DNA from: Paenibacillus sp. N3.4
GTDB lineage: Bacteria > Bacillota > Bacilli > Paenibacillales > NBRC-103111
Length of the DNA stretch: 43,615 nt
Direction: 5' to 3'
Assembly (NCBI RefSeq): GCF_008017805.1
Contig: NZ_VRTT01000063.1
Span: 1 to 43,615, forward strand
The position numbers and the translations under genes were made by a program. A model generated the notes under the pieces. It was given only the letters and a program-made list of their open reading frames with translations, was not told the origin of the DNA and did not search any database. Within the stretch, counting starts at the first letter, position 1. The number at the start of each line of letters is the position of its first letter. This document shows, piece after piece, positions 1 to 8,792 of the stretch.

Positions 1-99
1 TTACACGAACTGTCGGAACGACAGGGATAGCTTGGTAAACTTCTCTTCGTTAGAAGAGACTACCCAAGAATCTCGTGACTTTAGTCATGAGAGGTTCAA
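1..99 (+). mobile_element. Right end of an IS200/IS605-like (TnpB-type) element, remnant or edge-cut
   Basis: The first ~99 bases resemble the 3' end of TnpB-carrying IS200/IS605-group elements. A subterminal hairpin has arms at 71-80 and 83-92 (TCTCGTGACT / AGTCATGAGA, with one G-U pair) and is followed at once by GGTTCAA. In this family that layout forms both the transposon right end and the 3' end of the omega (reRNA) guide scaffold, and the flanking DNA after TTCAA acts as guide. An open frame reads through positions 2-118, compatible with a degenerate TnpB tail, but no catalytic motif lies inside the window. The rest of the element, if present, is left of the window. The family assignment rests on recall of typical ends, not on an alignment. 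Confidence 0.5.
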
Positions 100-156
100 G
101 GAGTACGAAAGGGCAGAGTAGCATTAAGGGATATTTTGAAATATCAGGAAACACAA

Positions 157-180
157 AAGGAGCTACCGAGGTGGCTCCTT
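157..180 (-). terminator. Probable terminator of the hydrolase gene
   Basis: The arms AAGGAGC and GCTCCTT flank a short inner stem and loop. Read on the minus strand the hairpin is followed by TTTT. It lies about 35 bases downstream of the minus-strand hydrolase stop codon, which fits termination of that gene. The T-tract is short, so efficiency is uncertain. Confidence 0.5.
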
Positions 181-214
181 GACTTGTTCTTGAAAGTTTG
201 TTGATAGTAGTATC

Positions 215-1065
215 CTAGCGTTTCTCCAGTACCCCCCGCAACCACTGAGCCACTTTGCCGAGAGCTTCCATAGTCTGAATGACCCCATTGTGGTTGTGAT
301 TGGGAATAACGTGAACCTCGGCTCCGCAGTGCTTACTGTAGAGTGGTTCGTATGCTTCGGCGCTGAACACTTCATCGTCCTCACCGATGAGAACGAAGGT
401 CGGTTGGGTCAGCCGTGACAGGTGCTTGGTATATTGATTACTGACCATGCGGGACAATGCAAGTCGATAGCTAAGATTGCAGGATTCGGTCCCGTGAAGC
501 TTCTCAGTAGGTGTAAGCCTACGATAAACAACCGTATGGTTAAACCAATGAATGCCTATTGCGTTAAGCAACATCAGTAGAGCATATTTTGGGACGTTGA
601 CTTTGGATTCGTTGCCGTTACCATCTTTGCGATTTAACGGCGAGCTAGGGCTTAGAGCAGGGGCAATCAACAAGTATGCATGGATATCCTCGTGAATCGG
701 ACGAATTGTTTGCCTTAGGGCAGTCGCGCGCCGGCGGAATGGCCTCCAAAAATGATACGTGCATCTGTGTGACACGACTGTACGTGGCGGAACAGATCCT
801 CTATGTCGTCGTCTAGTTGGCCTACGTAGTCAATGTCCCCGCGACGGATAGGGTTGTTGCCGTAACCGCGCAGATCCGGAAGATACACGGTTGCAAGGCC
901 GTTTTGAGCTAAATATCGTCCTAAGTCGCGTAAATAAAGGCTCGGTTCTGTTATACCGTGCAAAAAAATCAGCACCGTATCGGAGGGCCCCTCAAAGTAT
1001 CGGTAAGGAAGCAGCGAGCCATCTCGGGCTGTAAACGTTTGGAAATCATCATTAAACGTATTCAT
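215..1065 (-). pseudogene. Alpha/beta hydrolase, broken by a one-base frameshift
   Basis: Two minus-strand frames together make one alpha/beta-hydrolase (serine hydrolase / lysophospholipase-like) of about 283 aa. The first (from ATG 1065, preceded by GGAG) carries the oxyanion-loop FLHG and the nucleophile elbow GHSAG, then runs into a stop. The second frame continues with the acid region GEDDEVF and the late histidine region PNHNHNG. Adding one base near 720-735 joins GHSAGA to TALRQTIR without loss, and the repaired length is a whole number of codons. The full catalytic triad is therefore encoded but split across frames. A TTG 18 bases upstream (1083) is a weaker start. A TATAAT-like -10 sits at 1092-1097 on the minus strand. 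It may be a real pseudogene or an assembly indel; the substrate cannot be predicted. Confidence 0.75.
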
Positions 1066-1266
1066 AAATCTAGACCACTCCAATGATTAGTATTATATAG
1101 ATGGTACTAAATTAATTCTGCATACCTATGCTGGCATCCTCCTTAACTACATTACATAGTCGAGTGGTTCGGATACTAGCTAATATTCAAAGCATGCAAA
1201 CAAATCCATGATTCTACGCGAATGGTCCAAGTGAAGGGCTGTCACAACGAAGAGAATTCAAACCGT

Positions 1267-1293
1267 CGAAAGCAGAAGCTTTCGGCTTTTTTT
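1267..1293 (+). terminator. Orphan intrinsic terminator
   Basis: The arms CGAAAGC and GCTTTCG enclose a four-base loop, followed by GGC and seven T. It points rightward, but no plus-strand gene ends upstream of it between 1084 and 1266. That gap otherwise shows only the presumed promoter of the minus-strand hydrolase. The terminator may belong to a lost gene or an unrecognised short transcript, or it may insulate the following efflux operon. Confidence 0.6.
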
Positions 1294-1324
1294 CTATTTC
1301 ACACAGATTTCACATATGTATATA

Positions 1325-1353
1325 TTTCCATAATTAAAGAGGCGTGTTATGAT
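1325..1353 (+). promoter_or_regulatory. Probable promoter of the marR-efflux operon
   Basis: A -10 hexamer TATGAT (1348-1353) lies 17 bases after a weak -35 TTTCCA (1325-1330). Transcription would start near 1360, just before the dyad at 1369-1399, so a bound repressor would block elongation or initiation. The weak -35 limits confidence. Confidence 0.45.
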
Positions 1354-1368
1354 AGGTGACGCGAGAAT

Positions 1369-1399
1369 ATTTCGCATACGAAATGTTCGTATCCGAAAT
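1369..1399 (+). promoter_or_regulatory. Double TTCG-N4-CGAA operator, likely for the MarR protein
   Basis: The 31-bp dyad has 14-base arms ATTTCGCATACGAA and TTCGTATCCGAAAT that are complementary except at one position, around a 3-base centre. Each arm is itself a small palindrome TTCG-N4-CGAA (1371-1382 and 1386-1397), so there are two tandem sites 15 bp apart, suited to two MarR dimers. It lies 36 bp before the GTG start of the MarR gene. Autoregulation is inferred from family habit and position. Confidence 0.7.
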
Positions 1400-1434
1400 A
1401 GATTGGAAATGAAATTTGCTAAGGGGGAAGTGTT

Positions 1435-1878
1435 GTGGAAGAGGTAAGAGATCTCATGGCTGACTTCACGCGGCTGAATAAATTACGAATGTCTTACATG
1501 TATCGCGAATTTCAACGAGAAGAACTTACAGGTCCGCAGTTGTTTATACTGAGGGAATTGTTTCTTAAGGAGCCAAGGAAGCTGGGCGATTTGGCACAAG
1601 CTGTGCATTTGAGCAACAGTACAGTCTCAGGCATTGTGGATCGGTTAGAACGCGATGGACTTGTTGAGCGCAAGCGAGATGTGCAAGACAGACGGGCTGT
1701 TTGGATCAGTACGACATCCATTTGCCAGCAATTGAAAAAAACGAAGCTAGATCAGATTAATCAAGAATTTTATGCGGGGTTGGAACATGCGTTCACGCCA
1801 GAACAGTTTGCAAACTGCAAATCCGTTGTGGAGACGCTTATTACACATATGGAAAAGAAGCTGGAGGGATTGGAATGA
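1435..1878 (+). CDS. MarR-family transcriptional regulator
   Basis: A 147-aa winged-helix protein of normal MarR size. The central region reads LGDLAQAVHLSNSTVSGIVD (recognition helix) and then RLERDGLVERKRDVQDRRAV, the wing with the family DxRxxxV signature. N- and C-terminal helices would form the dimer interface. The start is GTG at 1435, placed 8 bases after AAGGGGG; an in-frame ATG at 1456 would shorten it by seven residues. It is the first gene of an operon with two membrane-fusion adaptors and an EmrB-like pump, and its stop overlaps the next ATG (ATGA). It most likely represses this operon through the dyad just upstream, with release by a pump substrate or other small ligand. The ligand is unknown. 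Confidence 0.92.
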   Translation: MEEVRDLMADFTRLNKLRMSYMYREFQREELTGPQLFILRELFLKEPRKLGDLAQAVHLSNSTVSGIVDRLERDGLVERKRDVQDRRAVWISTTSICQQLKKTKLDQINQEFYAGLEHAFTPEQFANCKSVVETLITHMEKKLEGLE

Positions 1879-2534
1879 AACGTAAACTGGTCTTAATTAT
1901 TATTCTTACTGTTATGGTGATCAGCGGTGCAAGTATCGGTGGCTACTACTGGTATGAAGGCGCGAATTATGTGGCAACGGACAATGCTCGTATATCGGGT
2001 GATATCTATCGGGTGATGCCGCGTATATCCGGTAAAATCAATTCGTTAGGGATTAAGGTAGGGGATACGGTTGTTGCTGATCAAATCGTAGGCCAGCAGG
2101 ATATTACGAACTTATCCAACAGCTTATTGGATCAAGCTTCCTTGCGCTCTCCGATCGGAGGTACCGTTATTCAAACTGCAGCCAAGGTCGGCGAGGTTGT
2201 AGCGCCGGGGCAATCGATTGCTATGATCGTCAACAAGAATGCTTTATTTGTATCGGCTGATATTGATGAAACGAAAGTGAAGAAGATACATATCGGGCAA
2301 ACGGTTACGTTTGGTTTAGATACCTATAGCGGAACTGAATTCAAAGGCAAAGTCATGGAGATAGGTCAGGCAACAGCTTCAACGTTTTCTTTGCTGCCAA
2401 CAACGGGCTCCAGCGGCAACTTCACCAAAGTTACACAACGCATGAATGTGAAAGTTTCAATCGATGACAATCAAGGATTGGATCTGGCACCGGGTATGAA
2501 CGCAGAGATCAAAATCCATATCAAAGGGGAGTAA
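1875..2534 (+). CDS. Short HlyD/EmrA-type efflux adaptor without coiled-coil hairpin
   Basis: A 219-aa membrane-fusion protein. An N-terminal signal anchor (about residues 4-27) is followed by YVATDNARISGDIY, the EmrA/HlyD entry motif, then a split lipoyl half, SPIGGTVIQTAAKVGEVV, and a beta-barrel ending LAPGMNAEIKIH. It is much shorter than classical EmrA (~390 aa) because the long alpha-hairpin between the lipoyl halves is reduced to about 15 residues (around residues 74-88). Such hairpin-free adaptors occur in Gram-positive bacteria, where there is no outer-membrane channel to reach. It overlaps marR by four bases and is followed one base later by the translation region of the second adaptor. 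Role: partner of the DHA2 pump in this operon. Confidence 0.88.
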   Translation: MKRKLVLIIILTVMVISGASIGGYYWYEGANYVATDNARISGDIYRVMPRISGKINSLGIKVGDTVVADQIVGQQDITNLSNSLLDQASLRSPIGGTVIQTAAKVGEVVAPGQSIAMIVNKNALFVSADIDETKVKKIHIGQTVTFGLDTYSGTEFKGKVMEIGQATASTFSLLPTTGSSGNFTKVTQRMNVKVSIDDNQGLDLAPGMNAEIKIHIKGE

Positions 2535-2544
2535 GGTGACACCC

Positions 2545-3860
2545 ATGAAAAAACATCTTAATGTCGTCCTATCGCTAAGTGTTCTGGCAGGTTCCATCCT
2601 GCTCGTCAGCGGCTGCAGCGGCTCGCCAACAAGCGCGGCAAGCGCACAATTACCTTCTGTTAAAGTCATTACGCTTGGCAGCACGAATGCTGCGGGCGCC
2701 AGTGGTAAATTAGCCGCTGATCAAACGGTTCAAGTCGTCTCAAAATGGGGGGTAAAATTACGGCGGTTCAAGTGGAAGAAGGCGCCAGAGTCAAAAAAGG
2801 CGATATGCTGGTTCAACTGGATACCGAGGATTTGAATCAGCAAGTGGATCAAGCGCAAGCAGGTCTTACGGCATCGCAAGCAAAGCTGGCTGATACGGAA
2901 GCAGGCACACGGTCTCAGGATTTACAAGCGGCGAGTGCGATGGTGGAGCAAGCCAAAGCGGCTGTGAACCAAGCGCAGGCAGGTGTATCCAGTGCCAAAG
3001 CGACGTATGATCTGGTATCCAAAGGCTATAACCACGCGAAAAACTTCTATGATCAAGGCGACGTAACCAAGGATGACTTGGATAAAATCACATTGGATTA
3101 CGAGAAAGCCAAAGCGGGTTATGATGCCGCCGTGTCCCAGCAATCGGGAGCGAATGCGCAATTGTCAGCGGCAGTGGCGAAGCTGAGCTTGGCAAAGGAA
3201 GGGGCGACAGCGAATACGCTGGAGCAACTCAAAGCGGATGTTTCGGCGAAGCAGGCATCCCTGAACTTAGCTCAAAATGCGGTGAAAAACGCTGGCGTCA
3301 TTGCACCTATCGATGGTGTGATAGTGAAAAAGAGCGTGAATGTCGGTGAAATGGCACAAGCCGGAGCACCGCTGCTGACGGTTGTCAGCATGGATCAAGT
3401 AAAGGTGGAAGTCAGTGTGCCCGAGGGTATGGTTAATGCCATTAAACAAGGGGCGAAAGGGACTGTGACGGTACCTAGCATACCTGGCAAAACGTTTGAA
3501 GGCACCATTACGTTCGTGAGCCCGGTTTCGGATACGAACAATAATACGTTCCCTGTGAAGCTGACTGTAAGTAATCCGGATGGCGCTCTTCATGCTGGAG
3601 CGGTAGCCAGTGTTGCTTTCGGAGGAAGCAGCAGCGAAAGTCGTTTGGAGATTCCAAAAGCGGCGATTGTGCAAAAAGACGGCAAAGCGACTGTTTATAA
3701 ACTTAGCGGTGACACGGTTCATCCCGTTGATATACAAACAGACGAGAAAAATCAAGATTGGGTATACCTCAAGGGGGATGCCGCTTTGAAACCTAATGAT
3801 AAAGTTGTGTTGAATCCGGGTGATAAGCTAACTGACGGCGCTAAGGTTCATGCCGAGTAG
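2545..3860 (+). pseudogene. Lipoprotein HlyD/RND-type efflux adaptor, frameshifted
   Basis: The two frames join into one 438-aa adaptor. The N-terminus is a lipoprotein signal ending in the lipobox VSGC, from ATG 2545 after AAGGTG (a GTG at 2536 is less likely). The rest holds the first lipoyl half GGKITAVQVEEGARVKKGDM, a long Ala/Gln-rich coiled-coil hairpin, the second half APIDGVIVKKSVNVGEMA and a beta-barrel. The frame is lost in AAAATGGGGGG (2742-2752); one extra A or G restores SK-[M/W]-GGKITAV. Homopolymers at the break make a sequencing indel plausible, though decay or slippage cannot be excluded. It follows the short adaptor and precedes the EmrB-like pump, so the operon would encode two structurally different adaptors. 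Confidence 0.8.
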
Positions 3861-3874
3861 AGGGGGCTGTAACA

Positions 3875-5509
3875 ATGGCTACAACAGCAACAGCTACTGA
3901 ACAGGCAATTCCGGCGGTTGAGCAGCAAGAAGAGAAAATAACGGGCTACCAATGGCTTGCCCTGTTAGTGCTTATTCTCGGCACGTTCCTTGCAATTCTA
4001 GACAACAGCTTGATGAACGTGGCGATCCCGAAGCTGATGGCCGTGTTTGGATCGACCTCAACGGAGATTGAATGGGTGGTAACCGGCTATATGCTGGCTT
4101 CGGCGGTAGTCGTTCCCATGGGCGGTTTTTTATCGGATCGTTTCGGATACAAAACGACTTTTTTAACGACAGTGGTCGCTTTCATCATCGGGTCGATTCT
4201 TTGCGGATTAGCTTGGAGCGATACAAGTTTAATTGTATTTCGGATTATTCAAGGGCTTGGCGGGGGCTTCATTATGCCGGTTGGGATGGCTATGCTGTAC
4301 CAAATTATGCCCCGCAGCAAAATTCAGGTTGCCATGGGTATATGGGGAATTGCCGCGATGGCGGCGCCTGCTATGGGTCCTACCTTGAGCGGATATTTAG
4401 TCGATAATTTCAGCTGGCGTTATCTTTTTTACATCAACGTTCCTATTGGTATTATTGCCGTCGTGCTTGGCATGATTATTCTGAAGGAGACGCCCAAAAG
4501 AGAGGGGCTTAAATTCGATTTTGTCGGCAGTATTTTGTGCATGATCGTATTCAGTACCTTGCTGCTCGCCTTAACGGATGGGCAATCTGACGGTTGGTCG
4601 TCGTTGTATATCGTGAGTTTATTCTTTATTTCGATTTCGAGTTTTATTTTATTGATATGGGTTGAATTAGGTAAAGAAAATCCGATTATGGACTTCCGTT
4701 TATTCAAAAACCCGATATTTACGCTGAGTTTGGCTGCCTCCAGCTTTGTCATGATTTCCATGCAGGGCGGTATTTATATGATGCCGATATTTATGCAGAA
4801 TGTGAGCGGTCTGACGCCCATGCAAACAGGACTTGTCATGATGCCGCAATCCATTGCTATGGCTTTCATGATGCCCATAGCGGGTAAGCTCGTCTCGAAA
4901 TATGGCGTCGTGCCGCTAGGTATTGCGGGCTTGGCGATTATTGGCTGTACGACATTGGAGCTGCATGTGCTTTCTCAAGACACGTCGACACATTGGATTA
5001 GCGGTCTGCTCATTATCCGTGGTATTGGGATTGGTCTATGTATGATGCCGTTGTCTTCGGCGGGCATGAACACACTGCCCAATCATTTAATTGGCAGAGC
5101 CTCATCGGTATCTAACGTCATTCGAAACGTCATGGCATCGTTAGGTATTGCGATGCTGACAAGTATTATGAATAACAAAACGACACAGTTCGGCACCAGA
5201 TTTAATGAGGCGATCTCAACTAATACGCCTGCTTATGCCGACTTGCAAACAAATGTTGTCCATCGTTATATGGAGCTTGGAACGGATTCCAGCTCGGCAG
5301 CCGGCGGTGTGGTAGGTGTCTTATATGGTTTAGTGCAAAAAGAAGCGTTGACCAGAGCCATTGCAGACACGTTAATGCTTTCAGCCATTCCGGCCTTTGT
5401 GGCGATTGTGCTCGTTTTTTTCATGAGACAGAAAAAGAAACAAAAGGAAGTCGCCGCTCAGGAAAGCGCGGGGGCCGATTCACAGCACCATGTCATGATT
5501 GAGATGTAA
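3875..5509 (+). CDS. DHA2-family (EmrB/QacA-type) 14-TM multidrug MFS transporter
   Basis: A 544-aa inner-membrane proton antiporter of the drug:H+ antiporter-2 family. The N-terminus has LDNSLMNVAIPKL (TM1 motif D1, acidic residue and NVA) and GGFLSDRFGYKTTF (motif A in loop 2-3). It then shows RIIQGLGGG (motif B) and GPTLSGYLVDNFSWRYLFYI (motif C and the conserved SWR-FYIN segment). The length and hydrophobic pattern suit 14 helices. The ATG follows AGAGGGGG, 14 bases after the adaptor stop. The C-terminal tail is cytoplasmic, with a Lys-rich stretch. The substrate is not predictable; with its adaptors it probably exports a hydrophobic toxin or metabolite. Confidence 0.92.
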   Translation: MATTATATEQAIPAVEQQEEKITGYQWLALLVLILGTFLAILDNSLMNVAIPKLMAVFGSTSTEIEWVVTGYMLASAVVVPMGGFLSDRFGYKTTFLTTVVAFIIGSILCGLAWSDTSLIVFRIIQGLGGGFIMPVGMAMLYQIMPRSKIQVAMGIWGIAAMAAPAMGPTLSGYLVDNFSWRYLFYINVPIGIIAVVLGMIILKETPKREGLKFDFVGSILCMIVFSTLLLALTDGQSDGWSSLYIVSLFFISISSFILLIWVELGKENPIMDFRLFKNPIFTLSLAASSFVMISMQGGIYMMPIFMQNVSGLTPMQTGLVMMPQSIAMAFMMPIAGKLVSKYGVVPLGIAGLAIIGCTTLELHVLSQDTSTHWISGLLIIRGIGIGLCMMPLSSAGMNTLPNHLIGRASSVSNVIRNVMASLGIAMLTSIMNNKTTQFGTRFNEAISTNTPAYADLQTNVVHRYMELGTDSSSAAGGVVGVLYGLVQKEALTRAIADTLMLSAIPAFVAIVLVFFMRQKKKQKEVAAQESAGADSQHHVMIEM

Positions 5510-5538
5510 AAGATAGAAAACTCTTGGGAGGAAACACA

Positions 5539-7278
5539 ATGGTCCAATTCAAACAAGTGGCAATGACGCTGGTGCTATCTTCTTCGCTGTTGATGTCGGG
5601 GATTCCGGCGTTGGCTAGCGGGACAGATGGCCCAGCTGCGCCAACAGCAGCAGTTGTTTATTCTTTAAGCGAAGGTCTTCATGCCACTGTGGAGGGTGTT
5701 TATAATGAAAAGACATCCAGCGGTGTTCGCTTAGGGGCCGTTATTCGCCTAAGTAATACAAGTGGTCAAATACTGCGTATTCCTGACTATGAGCTCAGAG
5801 TGAGAACCGTTGATGGTATTTCCTACACGTTACGCGCAAGCAGCAGCAATGCACATGGTGTTCAGCCTGACTCGGAAGTGGAATTAACGTACATGAAAGT
5901 CGTGAACCGCCAAACAGAAGTCAATCTGAGCGATTTATCACTCATCGACGTGAACTATGATGTGTATCCGAAGCAGGAGACAACACTGTTGACGGCGTCC
6001 ATGAACGGAACGGTTTGGAACGGCAATCGGGGTGAGTTCAAAGAGGCTTCACAGATCAAGAAGTGGGGAGAAGACTTCACGATTCCGACATTGGAGTCAC
6101 CGCTTCATTATCAAACCGTGGATGTAAACAAAAGCAACAGCAGTGATGGCGCTGTATATACAGTGAAGTTGTTAGTCAGCAATCCAACAGATCAAACGGA
6201 AACGGTGCCTGCTCTCGCCCTTGATGGCAAAGCGGGAACAACACTTTACGCAGGTAAGCTGGTAGAAACCGATTCGGTATCGATTGAACCCGGAGAAAGC
6301 AAAACGATTCATTTTGCGATTCATACCGAAATGGATACGGTGCTGGATAGCCTCAATGTGTTGACAACGCAGAGCTTCACCCAAACGGATACTGCGGGCA
6401 ATGTGAAGACATCCACGTTCAACATCGGTAAACTAAATGTTGCCTTATCCACTGAGAAGGCAGCAGCAAATGGCTATACGTACGGAATTCCTATTCATTT
6501 TGAAAAGTGGAATGATGTCATACATCCAGATCTGGATGTATCGTTGACAGAGCTTCACGTCGCAGATAATAAGGATCAAGGCAGCAAGCTAGCTTTTGCC
6601 AAATTCAAGTTGACCAATAAAGGACTCAAGGATATACCTGTCCCAGCATTCCAGACGGCGTTGTCGAGCTCAACGGGTTATGACTATACCGGCTCCAGAC
6701 AAAGTGATGTGCAGAAAGCGGTAGCTCCTGGGACATCCACAGTCGTTAGCTATTCGTTCGTATTGCCGGTTACGGAAACTAGCGAATCCTTCACGATGAA
6801 ATTGCAAAATGCGGTAAAAGCAGCAAATGTGGATTCTGCATCGGCCTACAAATCGACCATTGCCGCTTTCCAAGTGTATACACAAGGTCAAGAGGATAGG
6901 CATAAAATTTCTCTCTACCCATACACTGTCAATATTAAGGATTATTACTTAGCGCAGGTTACATCGCCTGGGCAGACGATTGCGATCAATTATACGTACA
7001 GATTACAATTGTTTATGGATCTCCTTCGTGATCCACAGGTATTGGTCGATGCGAATTTTGCCAAATTGAAATTTGAGCTAGTGGATGCTTCGGGGAGTAT
7101 TCTGGGTTCCAAAAGCTTTCCTTTCACGGGAACAGATCGGTTAGTGAACGGCAAGCAAACCTTAGTTTTCAGCAACTTGAATACGGACCAAATTCAAAAC
7201 AATGTGATCGTCAATGTCTATGAATCCTTGAATACGCCTAACGGTGAAGTAGATCGTCTGATCGCAGAGTTGAAATAA
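5539..7278 (+). CDS. Secreted protein of unknown function, last gene of the efflux operon
   Basis: A 579-aa protein with a Sec signal peptide (hydrophobic core LVLSSSLLMSGIPALASG, likely cleavage after ALA or ALAS). The start is ATG 5539, seven bases after GGGAGGA; a TTG at 5524 is inside the ribosome binding region. The mature part is all beta in character, with recurring segments such as VRLSNTSGQ, VKLLVSNPTDQTE and FKLTNKGLKDIPVP. These suggest several Ig-like or DUF4352-like beta-sandwich domains, each about 130-150 residues. No catalytic motif, no sortase motif and no cell-wall repeat is visible. It lies 29 bases after the pump gene and before a terminator, so co-transcription is likely. 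A secreted beta-domain protein is an unusual partner for an EmrAB system; its role is unknown. Confidence 0.75.
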   Translation: MVQFKQVAMTLVLSSSLLMSGIPALASGTDGPAAPTAAVVYSLSEGLHATVEGVYNEKTSSGVRLGAVIRLSNTSGQILRIPDYELRVRTVDGISYTLRASSSNAHGVQPDSEVELTYMKVVNRQTEVNLSDLSLIDVNYDVYPKQETTLLTASMNGTVWNGNRGEFKEASQIKKWGEDFTIPTLESPLHYQTVDVNKSNSSDGAVYTVKLLVSNPTDQTETVPALALDGKAGTTLYAGKLVETDSVSIEPGESKTIHFAIHTEMDTVLDSLNVLTTQSFTQTDTAGNVKTSTFNIGKLNVALSTEKAAANGYTYGIPIHFEKWNDVIHPDLDVSLTELHVADNKDQGSKLAFAKFKLTNKGLKDIPVPAFQTALSSSTGYDYTGSRQSDVQKAVAPGTSTVVSYSFVLPVTETSESFTMKLQNAVKAANVDSASAYKSTIAAFQVYTQGQEDRHKISLYPYTVNIKDYYLAQVTSPGQTIAINYTYRLQLFMDLLRDPQVLVDANFAKLKFELVDASGSILGSKSFPFTGTDRLVNGKQTLVFSNLNTDQIQNNVIVNVYESLNTPNGEVDRLIAELK

Positions 7279-7325
7279 TCATTATCGTAGTTAATCGCAG
7301 TCATTTACGTAATCTTAACGGATCA

Positions 7326-7360
7326 GGACATAGCCTTTTGGGGCTTGTCCTTTTTCTTTT
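7326..7360 (+). terminator. Intrinsic terminator of the efflux operon
   Basis: The stem GGACA-AGCC pairs with GGCT-TGTCC (one bulged T) and is followed by TTTTTCTTTT. It lies 48 bases after the stop of the secreted protein gene. Confidence 0.8.
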
Positions 7361-7419
7361 GGGAGTGAGCGTTGTATAATCAAAATCATCGGCAGATGAC
7401 TCAGAAAGAAGGGATGTAT

Positions 7420-8430
7420 GTGCTGAAGTTAAGTATTCTTGATCAGTCACCGGTATCCTCCGGGTTCACTCATAGTGAAGCATTGCAGCAAACCATTCAA
7501 TTAGCTCAAGCAGCAGATCGTCTAGGATTCACCCGATTCTGGGTGTCTGAGCATCATAACTCGACGGGTCTTGCCGGTTCCTCTCCGGAGGTGTTGATCT
7601 CTACGCTGGCCGCCCGTACGCAGCGTATCCGGCTAGGCTCCGGCGGCGTCCTGCTGCCTCATTACAGCGCGTACAAGGTCGCCGAAAATTTCCGCATGCT
7701 GGAGGCGCTTTACCCAGGCCGGATCGACCTTGGCATCGGGCGTTCGCCAGGCGGCACGCCGCATACGGCCAAAGCGCTGCGAGGCGTCAGTGCAGATTTG
7801 TTCGAGGGACTTGAGCGGTTCCCGGCTCAAGTCACGGATTTGCTTGGGTTCCTTAGCGATTCAGTGGAACCCGGGCACGTCTTCGAGGGCATCCGCGCCA
7901 CGCCGTTGGTGCCATCGATGCCCCAGGTGTGGCTGCTCGGCTCGACGGGGCAGAGTGGGGTGTATGCTTCTCAAGCAGGCGCAGCGTTCTGCTTTGCGCA
8001 CTTCATCAACGGAGCGGGAGGGCAGCATGCGGTGCGCAGCTACCGCAGCTCGTTCCGATCGTCAGCGCTTAACGTGGTGCCGCAGGCAACGGTTTGTATT
8101 TATGTCCTGTGCGCTGAAACTGCGGCAGAAGCGGAGGCGCTTGCGTCTTCAATCGATTTGCGCATTTTGCAAACAGAAAAGGGCGAATTCACCAGTGTGA
8201 AGTCGCCCGAGGAAGCCGAACTTTATGCGTATTCGGATTGGGATCAAACCCGTCTAAGAGATAATCGCTCGCGAATGATCATTGGCGATCCGAATCAAGT
8301 CAGAATGCAGCTTCTCCGTCTGGCAGAGAGTTATCAAGTAGATGAAGTTATGGTTGTGACAGGTGGCTATCATTTGGAAACGAGACTGAGAACGCTCGAA
8401 TTGTTAGCCGAAGCCTTCAGACTTGCTTGA
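7420..8430 (+). CDS. LLM-class flavin-dependent oxidoreductase (luciferase-like)
   Basis: About 336 aa, a TIM-barrel of the bacterial luciferase superfamily, group 1. Visible family features are LSILDQSPV at the N-terminus, FWVSEHHN around residue 50, SPEVLISTLAARTQRIRLGSGGV compressed to the usual flavin-side motif, and YPGRIDLGIGRSPGG. A later WLLGSTGQSG binds phosphate and the protein ends in a helical VDEVMVVTGGYH segment. The likely start is GTG 7420, six bases after AGAAGGG; upstream in-frame ATG 7414 and TTG 7372 lack good spacing. The protein uses reduced flavin (FMNH2 or F420-like) to oxidise or reduce a small molecule; the substrate is unknown. It stands alone, with its 3' end facing the next gene. 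Confidence 0.9.
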   Translation: MLKLSILDQSPVSSGFTHSEALQQTIQLAQAADRLGFTRFWVSEHHNSTGLAGSSPEVLISTLAARTQRIRLGSGGVLLPHYSAYKVAENFRMLEALYPGRIDLGIGRSPGGTPHTAKALRGVSADLFEGLERFPAQVTDLLGFLSDSVEPGHVFEGIRATPLVPSMPQVWLLGSTGQSGVYASQAGAAFCFAHFINGAGGQHAVRSYRSSFRSSALNVVPQATVCIYVLCAETAAEAEALASSIDLRILQTEKGEFTSVKSPEEAELYAYSDWDQTRLRDNRSRMIIGDPNQVRMQLLRLAESYQVDEVMVVTGGYHLETRLRTLELLAEAFRLA

Positions 8431-8462
8431 TGTGAAGTTCAGCGATTCCCAGGATGTCTGAA

Positions 8463-8771
8463 TTAACCATGGTGTTTCGGCCGTTTGTCGATTTCCTGGG
8501 TGACGATGAAAGCGAGGTCTTCGTTGCCAAACAGGGACAAAACGCCAAGTAAGGTATCATCGGGCACCTCGCCGGCTTCGTCTCTGGGTACGGTTAGATC
8601 CAGCGCTTGCTGCAAGGCCGCATTGTTAGGTTGATCCGGGTAGGCGCGCAGATACAGCTCGGTTGGATCTAGACCTTGATTAATACACCACTGTGCAAAT
8701 ACGAGAATCATCATATGCTCTTCGCGCTGATAATTGCGAATCATTTGTTCTTCTAATTCTTTATTATTCAT
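8463..8771 (-). CDS. Small conserved protein of unknown function
   Basis: A 102-aa acidic soluble protein without signal peptide or membrane helix. It starts MNNKELEEQMIRNYQREEHM and continues with a helix-rich core (FAQWCINQGLDPTELYLRAY). The start at 8771 follows GGAGA by 12 bases. It is transcribed away from the IF-3 paralogue across a 71-bp intergenic region, and converges on the LLM oxidoreductase. It looks like a real gene from its composition and ribosome binding site, but I do not recognise the family. Confidence 0.7.
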   Translation of the reverse strand: MNNKELEEQMIRNYQREEHMMILVFAQWCINQGLDPTELYLRAYPDQPNNAALQQALDLTVPRDEAGEVPDDTLLGVLSLFGNEDLAFIVTQEIDKRPKHHG

Positions 8772-8792
8772 ATTGAATGGACATCTCCTTAA

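Noticed and set aside
2742..2752. Programmed frameshift at AAAATGGGGGG in the HlyD gene
   Set aside because: Three other genes in the window show equivalent one-base losses, so a common technical or mutational cause is simpler than recoding.
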